Shown here: positions 1 to 5,139 of the stretch, in pieces
Layout: each line of letters starts with the position of its first letter
Position numbering within the stretch: position 1 is the first letter of the stretch
Origin: an uncultured Clostridia bacterium
GTDB taxonomy: Bacteria; Bacillota; Clostridia; Christensenellales; Aristaeellaceae
DNA length: 8,718 bases
Assembly (NCBI GenBank): GCA_946615785.1
Contig: CAMOIA010000051.1
Coordinates: forward strand, 1-8,718
Direction: 5' to 3'
Notes under the pieces: generated by a model
The model's input: only the letters and a program-made list of their open reading frames with translations
Told to the model about the DNA's origin: nothing
Database searches by the model: none
Made by a program: the position numbers and the translations under genes

Positions 1-293
1 CAAGGGACAAGATCCACCCCTCCCGGGCGAACCCCGGCAGCTGGCTCGAAACGCTCTACGGCTCCGATTTTGTGGTCAACAGTGCCCATCACCAGGCGGT
101 CGACCGCCCGGGAAGCGGACTTGTGATCGACCAGTACGCAGAAGACGGGGTCATCGAAGGGATGCACCACGAAAACGGGCGCGTTTTCAGCGTGCAGTGG
201 CACCCGGAAAGAATGTGCCTTGCCCACCGGCACGAAGACACGGCGGACGGAAGCCTGGTGCTGCGCTTTTTCCTCGAGCGCTGCCTCCGTTAA
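1..293 (+). CDS. Class I glutamine amidotransferase / gamma-glutamyl-GABA hydrolase family (peptidase C26), C-terminal part only
   Basis: Only the last 96 codons are visible (frame begins at base 3, stop TAA at 291-293); the start and the nucleophile Cys lie left of the window. Two family motifs are clear. VNSAHHQAV at visible residues 25-33 matches the VNSxHHQ segment of peptidase C26 enzymes. VQWHPER at 64-70 carries the His-Glu pair (H67, E69) that completes the Cys-His-Glu triad of class I glutamine amidotransferases. Such cytosolic enzymes hydrolyse a gamma-glutamyl amide bond, for example gamma-glutamyl-GABA in putrescine breakdown, but many clostridial members have no assigned substrate. 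The gene converges on the capsule-sugar operon and ends in its own terminator, so it is not part of that operon. A gamma-glutamyl-CDP-amidate hydrolase for capsule phosphoramidate is a conceivable alternative, but nothing in the visible part favours it. Confidence 0.85.
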   Translation, partial: RDKIHPSRANPGSWLETLYGSDFVVNSAHHQAVDRPGSGLVIDQYAEDGVIEGMHHENGRVFSVQWHPERMCLAHRHEDTADGSLVLRFFLERCLR

Positions 294-309
294 CACACCA
301 AAACCGCTC

Positions 310-336
310 AGAACGGCTCAGGCCGTTCTTTTTTTT
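310..336 (+). terminator. Rho-independent terminator after the amidotransferase gene
   Basis: A perfect 8-bp stem (AGAACGGC at 310-317 pairing with GCCGTTCT at 322-329) closes a 4-base loop and runs straight into eight T residues (329-336). It begins 17 bases after the amidotransferase stop. On the opposite strand the same hairpin lies just past the capF stop (349) and is preceded by eight As, but it is followed only by a weak GCGGTTTT stretch. It may therefore stop transcription in both directions, more efficiently for the plus strand. Confidence 0.92.
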
Positions 337-348
337 CGCTGCAGGCGT

Positions 349-1476
349 TCAGACTTTTTCAAAAAAGGTATCCGGCTTTGCAGGGTCGAAACATTCGTTC
401 GCCCACATCACCGTGACCAGATCCTGCGTGTCGGACAGGTTGACGATGCTGTGCGTGTAACCCGGCAGCATCCTGACGGCCTGAAGGTCTTCGCCGCTTA
501 CCTCAAACGAAACGACCTCGTCCGTGCCGATCTTCCTTTCCCGGATCAGTGCCCGGCCTGACACGACCAGAAAGATTTCCCACTTTCCGTGGTGCCAGTG
601 CTCGCCCTTTGTCACGCCGGGCTTTGAAACGTTGACGGACACCTGCCCGTGATCGGCGGTTTTGATCCATTCCGTAAAGCTTCCCCGCGCGTCCCTGCGC
701 ATGTTCAAAGGATACACGGCTTTTTCCGGCGGCAGGAAGGAAAGATACAGGGACAGCAGTTTTTTTTGCAGGCTTCCTTCGGGGATCGGGGGCATCACAA
801 GCGTCCATGGCATCTGCCCGAAGCGCTCCGTAAGGGCGGCGATTTCCCGCAGCGACGTACCATGGGAAACAGGCTCGATCTGCCAGACCTGCCCGGCCGC
901 GGTTTCCGCCGCTTCGCCGTCCGCCAGTCCCTCCAGCGCGCTCAGGAGCGCGTCCGCCGCGTCCTCGGCAAACGTAAGCGTATACGGCGCATCGTTCTGA
1001 CCATCCGGCCAAGGCCCGCCCTTCGCCGCGCGCACGATCAGCCTTGCCGCCGCGTTTTCCGCCTCCGTCATCCACTTTCCCACCGGGTGCGTAAGCCGGC
1101 ATACGGCCCCCCGCCGCCCTGAAGCATCCGAAGCCGCTTCCAGTCTGCGCTCCAGGGCTTCTCCCTGCTCGCCTGAAAAGGCGTCCGGCGCATAGGCAAG
1201 GACTGCCAAGCCCGGCTTTTTGTTTTTTTGCAGTGCCGAAAAAAAGGCGTCGCAGTCCGCAAGGTGCCTTTTTTCGCTCCCGGGCAGGCACAGCGCCGCG
1301 TCGCAATCGCAAAGCGCCGCTGCCAGCGCCAAAGAGGACGCGCCGGACGGAAAGAGATACAGCCCGCCGACCGAAAGCTTCGGGCGGGTTTTGTCCCGCC
1401 CGTCCCGGATGCACTCAAGCGTCTCTGCCATCTGCCGTCCCATCAGGCTGTCCGCGCACGCAATGAGGATGTTCAC
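349..1476 (-). CDS. capF: CapF/WbjC: bifunctional UDP-L-FucNAc pathway enzyme (SDR reductase + cupin 3-epimerase), reductase domain probably degenerate
   Basis: This is 375 residues from the GTG at 1476, close to the ~369 of S. aureus CapF, whose N-terminus begins in the same way (MNI). That GTG overlaps the capG stop as GTGA and has AAGGG 5 bases upstream; an ATG at 1500 has no ribosome binding site. In the family, the C-terminal cupin epimerises C3 of the 4-keto sugar nucleotide and the N-terminal short-chain reductase reduces C4. The cupin (about 245-375) is well conserved: GSFTEWIKT, GQVSVNVSKPG, HWHH (293-296), E300, VVSG, GYTH (H342) and FDPAKPDT. These include the expected Zn ligands. 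The N-terminal domain (1-235) aligns only weakly. GxxGxxG is reduced to ACADSLMG (6-13), and no YxxxK exists where CapF has YGESK; an ungapped alignment anchored on GKW (133-135) puts Ser and Gly there. Family assignment is sure; loss of reductase activity is inference. Confidence 0.9.
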   Translation of the reverse strand: MNILIACADSLMGRQMAETLECIRDGRDKTRPKLSVGGLYLFPSGASSLALAAALCDCDAALCLPGSEKRHLADCDAFFSALQKNKKPGLAVLAYAPDAFSGEQGEALERRLEAASDASGRRGAVCRLTHPVGKWMTEAENAAARLIVRAAKGGPWPDGQNDAPYTLTFAEDAADALLSALEGLADGEAAETAAGQVWQIEPVSHGTSLREIAALTERFGQMPWTLVMPPIPEGSLQKKLLSLYLSFLPPEKAVYPLNMRRDARGSFTEWIKTADHGQVSVNVSKPGVTKGEHWHHGKWEIFLVVSGRALIRERKIGTDEVVSFEVSGEDLQAVRMLPGYTHSIVNLSDTQDLVTVMWANECFDPAKPDTFFEKV

Positions 1477-2645
1477 GGTGTCCCTTCGTCCTTTCGCCAT
1501 ACCATTCGGTTCACAATGCCCGTATAGCTCTGAATGATCCTGACCACCTTGTCGCTCACGTTCAGATCCGCGTAATCCGGCACCGGAAGGCCATAGCTGC
1601 CGTTTCGGTGCATTTCCACCGCCAGCGAAACCGCCTGCAGAAGCCCCTTCTCGTCAATGCCGCTGATCACAAAGCAGCCCTTGTCAAGCGCCTCCGGCCG
1701 CTCCGTTGAGGTGCGGATGCACACAGCCGGGAAGGGATGCCCGACGGATGTGTAAAAGCTGCTCTCCTCCGGCATGGTGCCGCTGTCCGACACCACCGCG
1801 AAGGCGTTCATCTGCAGGGCGTTGTAATCGTGGAAGCCGAGCGGTTCATGCCGGATGACGCGCGCATCCAGGGAAAACCCGGATTGGTCCAGGCGCTTCG
1901 CGCTCCTTGGATGGCACGAATACAGAACCGGCAGGTCATAGGTTTTCGCCATCGCGTTGATCGCCCCGAACAGGGAAAGAAAGTTCTTTTCCGTGTCGAT
2001 GTTTTCTTCCCGGTGCGCGGAAAGCAGGATGTACTTCCCTTTTTCAAGCCCCAGGCGCGCGTGTACGTCGCTGTTCAAAATGGCCTGCAGGTTTTCCGTC
2101 AGCACCTCCGCCATGGGCGAACCCGTCACGTAAACCCGCTCCATCGGCACGCCCGCAGATGCAAGATAGCGCCGCGCATGCTCGGAATAGGCAAGGTTCA
2201 CGTCGCTTGTCACGTCGATGATGCGGCGGTTGATCTCCTCCGGCAGGCATTCGTCCTTGCAGCGGTTGCCCGCTTCCATGTGAAAAACGGGAATGTGCAG
2301 CCGTTTCGCGCCGATGACGGAAAGGCAGGAATTCGTGTCGCCCAGCACCAGCACCGCGTCCGGACGCATGTCCGCAAAAAACCGGTAGGACTTTGCGATG
2401 ATGTTGCCGATGGTCTCCCCCAGATCCTCCCCGACCGCGTCCAGATACAGATCCGGCGGATCGATGGAAAGGTCCCGGAAGAAAATGCCGTTCAGCGTAT
2501 AATCCCAGTTCTGGGACGTGTGGACGACAAGGGTGTCGAAATACTGCCTGCATTTCCGGATCACCGCCGACAGGCGGATGATCTCAGGCCGCGTTCCCAC
2601 GACGATGGCAAGCTTCAGCCTGCCGTTTTGCTGCCACTTGGCCAT
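1473..2645 (-). CDS. capG: CapG/WbjD: UDP-N-acetyl-L-talosaminuronate-type C2 epimerase of UDP-L-FucNAc synthesis (non-hydrolysing UDP-GlcNAc 2-epimerase fold)
   Basis: A 390-residue protein of the WecB-like UDP-GlcNAc 2-epimerase superfamily. It is the last step of the UDP-L-FucNAc pathway, inverting C2 of UDP-2-acetamido-2,6-dideoxy-L-talose in the cytosol; the fuller title in 'call' denotes only the family fold and no uronate is implied. Visible motifs are GTRPEIIR (17-24), the acidic residue in LGDTNS (101-106), HMEAGNRC (122-129), SAHREEN (209-215), SCHPRS (243-248) and SDSGTMPEE (286-294). HMEAGNRC and SDSGTMPEE are the CapG/WbjD versions of the WecB motifs HVEAGLRT and DSGGIQEE, and they separate it from ordinary WecB. 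The ATG at 2645 is chosen because GGAGG lies 6 bases upstream; an upstream ATG at 2687 would overlap capE by 29 bases and has no such site. It lies 13 bases after the capE stop, and its own stop overlaps the capF start. No key residue is missing. Confidence 0.93.
   Translation of the reverse strand: MAKWQQNGRLKLAIVVGTRPEIIRLSAVIRKCRQYFDTLVVHTSQNWDYTLNGIFFRDLSIDPPDLYLDAVGEDLGETIGNIIAKSYRFFADMRPDAVLVLGDTNSCLSVIGAKRLHIPVFHMEAGNRCKDECLPEEINRRIIDVTSDVNLAYSEHARRYLASAGVPMERVYVTGSPMAEVLTENLQAILNSDVHARLGLEKGKYILLSAHREENIDTEKNFLSLFGAINAMAKTYDLPVLYSCHPRSAKRLDQSGFSLDARVIRHEPLGFHDYNALQMNAFAVVSDSGTMPEESSFYTSVGHPFPAVCIRTSTERPEALDKGCFVISGIDEKGLLQAVSLAVEMHRNGSYGLPVPDYADLNVSDKVVRIIQSYTGIVNRMVWRKDEGTP
1482..1486 (-). 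promoter_or_regulatory. Ribosome binding site deciding the capF start
   Basis: AAGGG (minus strand) lies 5 bases before the GTG at 1476-1474, inside the last codons of capG. It supports the GTG over the ATG at 1500. The GTGA overlap of start and stop suggests translational coupling of capG and capF. Confidence 0.7.
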
Positions 2646-2651
2646 GCTTTT

Positions 2652-2656
2652 CCTCC
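2652..2656 (-). promoter_or_regulatory. Ribosome binding site deciding the capG start
   Basis: GGAGG on the minus strand ends 6 bases before the ATG at 2645-2643. It lies in the 13-base gap after the capE stop and rules against the upstream in-frame ATG at 2687. Confidence 0.85.
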
Positions 2657-2658
2657 GC

Positions 2659-3711
2659 TCAGCGCTTTGAAAGCGCTTCCTTAACATAATCCGTGGTCAG
2701 AAGCTTTTGCACAACCGCGTCCGTGTCCAGAAGGGAGGTGTTGTGGCTCGTATAGCTCTTCCCCTCCCCGGCAAGGACCTGGCCTTCCACGAAATACTTG
2801 TCGTAATTCAGGTCGCGGTTGTCCGCCGCCACACGGAAGCACGTGCCCATGTCCTCGCTTCTCAGGCTTTCCTCCGCCGTCATGAGCGTCTCGTACAGCT
2901 TCTCGCCGTGCCTGGTCCCGATGACGCGCACGCCCGTATCGCCAAAGAGGCGCTGTACGGCACTGGCCAGATCGCCGATCGTGCAGGCGTCCGCCTTCTG
3001 GATAAACAAATCGCCGGGGTTCGCGTGCGAAAAAGCAAAGCGCACGAGCCCCACCGCCTCGTCCAGGTTCATCAGAAAGCGGGTCATTTTCGGATTGGTC
3101 ACGGTGATGGGAACGCCGGAGCGGATCTGCTCGATAAAGAGCGGAATGACCGAGCCCCTTGAGCACATCACGTTGCCGTAGCGCGTGCAGCAGATGACCG
3201 TTCCGCCGCGTTCCGCCGCCACCCGGGCGTTTGCGTAAATGACATGCTCCATCATGGCCTTGCTGATGCCCATGGCGTTGATGGGATAGGCCGCCTTGTC
3301 CGTGGACAGGCACACCACCCGCTTGACCCCCGCCTCCACGGCGGCGTGAAGCACATTGTCAGTGCCCTCGATATTCGTCTTCACCGCCTGCATGGGAAAA
3401 AATTCGCAGGAAGGGACCTGCTTGAGCGCGGCGGCATGGAATACGTGGTCCACGCCCGGCATGGCGTCGGCGATGGAGCGCGGATCGCGCACGTCGCCGA
3501 TATAAAACTTGACCTTCTTGGCCTCCTGCGGGTACCGGGCCTGCAGGTCGTGCCGCATATCGTCCTGCTTTTTTTCGTCCCGGCTGAAAATGCGGATCTC
3601 GCCAATGTCTGTCTTCAGAAAATGCTTGAGCACCGCGTTGCCGAAGGACCCTGTACCCCCGGTAATCAGAAGGATCCGGTCCTTGAATTCATTTGTTCCA
3701 TCATACGCCAT
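2659..3711 (-). CDS. capE: CapE/WbjB: UDP-GlcNAc 4,6-dehydratase (inverting), first step of UDP-L-FucNAc synthesis
   Basis: A 350-residue extended short-chain dehydrogenase acting on UDP-GlcNAc. CapE removes water across C4-C6 with inversion at C5 to give the 4-keto-6-deoxy-L sugar nucleotide used by CapF. Visible features are the cofactor loop GGTGSFG (18-24), HAAALKQVP (92-100), STDKA (136-140), YPINAMGISK (142-151), RYGNVMCSRGSVIP (177-190) and the C-terminal YTSHNT segment (320-325). The usual catalytic YxxxK reads MxxxK (M147, K151). This substitution is a known hallmark of CapE/WbjB and separates it from PseB/FlaA1, which keep Tyr, so it is not a defect. The ATG at 3711 is the only plausible start, although the best Shine-Dalgarno match (GGGAG at 3726-3730) is 14 bases away, farther than usual. 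It heads the operon capE-capG-capF. Confidence 0.95.
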   Translation of the reverse strand: MAYDGTNEFKDRILLITGGTGSFGNAVLKHFLKTDIGEIRIFSRDEKKQDDMRHDLQARYPQEAKKVKFYIGDVRDPRSIADAMPGVDHVFHAAALKQVPSCEFFPMQAVKTNIEGTDNVLHAAVEAGVKRVVCLSTDKAAYPINAMGISKAMMEHVIYANARVAAERGGTVICCTRYGNVMCSRGSVIPLFIEQIRSGVPITVTNPKMTRFLMNLDEAVGLVRFAFSHANPGDLFIQKADACTIGDLASAVQRLFGDTGVRVIGTRHGEKLYETLMTAEESLRSEDMGTCFRVAADNRDLNYDKYFVEGQVLAGEGKSYTSHNTSLLDTDAVVQKLLTTDYVKEALSKR

Positions 3712-3743
3712 CGTTCGCCGTCAATCTCCCTTACCCCGTGCCG

Positions 3744-3779
3744 GAGGCCGCGCGTTCAAATATCACGCAGGCGCGCCTC
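3744..3779 (-). promoter_or_regulatory. Hairpin in the capE leader
   Basis: In the minus-strand transcript, GAGGCGCGC (3779-3771) can pair with GCGC-G-GCCTC (3753-3744): nine base pairs with one bulged G and a 17-base loop. The left arm also lies in a 10-bp perfect palindrome, AGGCGCGCCT (3769-3778). A second imperfect hairpin (GGCGGCC with GGGCCCGCC) lies upstream at 3791-3810. No U tract follows either, so they are not ordinary terminators. A role as leader structure or protein operator is inference. Confidence 0.45.
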
Positions 3780-3823
3780 AAAGCGCTTCTGGCGGGCCCA
3801 TAAGGCCGCCTGTTTCGTTCGCG

Positions 3824-3852
3824 AGTATAACAAATTGCCATGCTTCCGTCAA
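3824..3852 (-). promoter_or_regulatory. Sigma-A type promoter of the capEGF operon
   Basis: On the minus strand TTGACG (-35, 3852-3847) and TATACT (-10, 3829-3824) are separated by exactly 17 bases, each matching the consensus at five of six positions. The expected start is near 3817, giving a leader of about 105 bases before the capE ATG. It lies in the 193-base gap after the CARF gene and makes the sugar operon an independent unit. Confidence 0.85.
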
Positions 3853-3904
3853 CGCCGGGCGCGATCGGCCGCCAGGGCGCACCCGCAGCATGCCGTACGC
3901 CACG

Positions 3905-5077
3905 TCAGCGGTACATGTTTTTCAGGTACCTTGCGAGCTTTTCCGGCTCTTCGGCGTCCTGGAGGCTGAACACCCTGATCCCAAGCTCCTGCGCCCGGTT
4001 GCGCATGGCCAGGTTATCCTTCCCGCCCGCGGAGGTGGTCACGATGGCGGCAAAGGAGCCCTCGCCGCCAAAACGGTCGCGCAGGATTTTCAGTTCGTTC
4101 AGCGCTTCGGTCTTGATGTCCGTCGCCTTGCAGGATATGAAAACCGGCCGCACGTCCTGCACCGCCATCACGTCGATCTCGTTGGTCACGCTGCCGCTGC
4201 CCTTCGGGCCGTAATGCCAGTTCACGACGGCGCTCAGGCAGACGTCGTCGAAAAAGCCGGACCTTGCGCAGGCGGTGTACACGCACACCTCAAGGGCGCT
4301 GCCCACGTCCCTGAGCCAGAAGCGGACAAGATCGTCGCGGAACCGGAAAAACACCCTGCCGCCCGACATGCGAAGGTCCCGGATCAGGCCTGCGTCCGCG
4401 AGCGCCTGCAGGCAGTCCGCGTCCGCGGTGACCGTGCCCCTGTCGCCCTTTACCGTTTCATCGCCCTCGGCGGTGTTGTCCGCTTCCCGCCCCTGGGAAA
4501 TGCGCTGGATATAGGTAATGATCTTATGCCAGCTGGGGCGGAAGCGCACATAGGCATTCCACAGCGCCATGGCCTCGTCCATCGCGCCGGCAAGCTTTGA
4601 GTTGTCTTCCCTCCCGGGAAGCATTTCCCCACCCGCCATCAGAAAGCAGTCGGCGCACCTGAGGTGCACGGTGCAGGGCGTATCGTGCGCGAACGGCGCG
4701 TTCATGATTTCGAAAAACATGTTTTTGCGCCGGCTGTAGGTAAATACAGACGCCCCCGGCATATTGGAGGCAAGCCCCGCCGCGAACAGCGCGCTGTCCG
4801 TTCCGCCGGAGATATCGATCGCCGCGTCGGGGTACCGCTCCCAGCACGCCTTGAGCAGCGCGGAGACCTCCATGGGATTGAGCATGTCCGCCGCCAGAAA
4901 TTCACATGCCGTATCCACGCCGCGCATCCTGAAATACCGCTCGAGGGATTCCCGCATGTTCTGATCCCGCGCGACCTCGCGGGGACAGATATAAACCGTC
5001 CGCTCCGGGCGGAACATTTCCGCCGACAGAACATTGTCAAGCGGTCTTTCGTCAAAAAGCTCGATCAGCGTTCGCAT
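3905..5077 (-). CDS. DUF1887 CARF-domain nuclease (Card1/Can2-like), without visible CRISPR context
   Basis: A 390-residue protein with the DUF1887 layout: N-terminal CARF-like Rossmann domain (1-~145), a middle region with a winged-helix look (~220-258), and a C-terminal PD-(D/E)XK-type nuclease domain (~260-380). In the CARF part the ligand-loop motif reads DISGGTDSA (88-96), where relatives have a TGGTK- or TGGKE-like sequence. In the nuclease part I see E263, NEIDVMAV (299-306, D302), PVFISCK (311-317, K317) and the following ALNELKILRDRFGG (325-338), a strong DUF1887 signature. Card1 and Can2 are cyclic tetra-adenylate-activated nucleases of type III CRISPR systems; by analogy this cytosolic protein would bind a signal nucleotide and cut nucleic acid, which is inference. 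The ATG at 5077 has GGAGG 4-5 bases upstream; the in-frame TTG at 5098 lies beyond that site. A terminator hairpin sits just upstream, and I found no clear promoter. Confidence 0.85.
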   Translation of the reverse strand: MRTLIELFDERPLDNVLSAEMFRPERTVYICPREVARDQNMRESLERYFRMRGVDTACEFLAADMLNPMEVSALLKACWERYPDAAIDISGGTDSALFAAGLASNMPGASVFTYSRRKNMFFEIMNAPFAHDTPCTVHLRCADCFLMAGGEMLPGREDNSKLAGAMDEAMALWNAYVRFRPSWHKIITYIQRISQGREADNTAEGDETVKGDRGTVTADADCLQALADAGLIRDLRMSGGRVFFRFRDDLVRFWLRDVGSALEVCVYTACARSGFFDDVCLSAVVNWHYGPKGSGSVTNEIDVMAVQDVRPVFISCKATDIKTEALNELKILRDRFGGEGSFAAIVTTSAGGKDNLAMRNRAQELGIRVFSLQDAEEPEKLARYLKNMYR

Positions 5078-5081
5078 AAAT

Positions 5082-5086
5082 CCTCC
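5082..5086 (-). promoter_or_regulatory. Ribosome binding site deciding the CARF nuclease start
   Basis: GGAGG on the minus strand sits 4 bases before the ATG at 5077-5075, and the wider match is ACGGAGGA. It makes the upstream in-frame TTG at 5098 very unlikely as the start. Confidence 0.85.
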
Positions 5087-5096
5087 GTATCGGTCC

Positions 5097-5133
5097 AAAA
5101 AGCCCGGATGTCCGATCTCTCAGGCACCCGGGC
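5097..5133 (-). terminator. Rho-independent terminator between the lipoprotein and CARF nuclease genes
   Basis: On the minus strand GCCCGGGTG (5133-5125) pairs with CATCCGGGC (5110-5102), nine pairs including one G-U wobble, around a 14-base loop, followed by five Ts (5101-5097). It begins 6 bases after the lipoprotein stop codon and ends 19 bases before the CARF gene ATG. It should end the lipoprotein transcript; partial read-through could feed the CARF gene. Confidence 0.8.
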
Positions 5134-5139
5134 ATGGTA

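Noticed and set aside
1..293. Amidotransferase as a capsule phosphoramidate enzyme (Cj1417-like) acting with the sugar operon
   Set aside because: It is on the opposite strand with its own terminator, no glutamine kinase or cytidylyltransferase partner is visible, and the visible motifs fit the general peptidase C26 family equally well.
1737..2684. Long plus-strand open frame of 315 codons opposite capG
   Set aside because: Antisense shadow in GC-rich DNA, rich in His, Arg and Val, overlapping a clearly recognised epimerase gene.
2877..3287. MxxxK in place of YxxxK in capE as an inactivating change
   Set aside because: The Met substitution is typical for the CapE/WbjB family, and all other motifs are intact.
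3509..4600. Long plus-strand open frame of 363 codons crossing the capE start, the intergenic promoter and the CARF gene
   Set aside because: It spans two recognised minus-strand genes and their promoter gap, and its product shows no conserved motif.
4793..4810. SGGTDS read as a PP-loop ATP pyrophosphatase motif
   Set aside because: The motif is mid-domain in a protein whose full length matches DUF1887, at the position of the CARF glycine loop. True PP-loop proteins carry it near the N-terminus with other motifs that are absent here.
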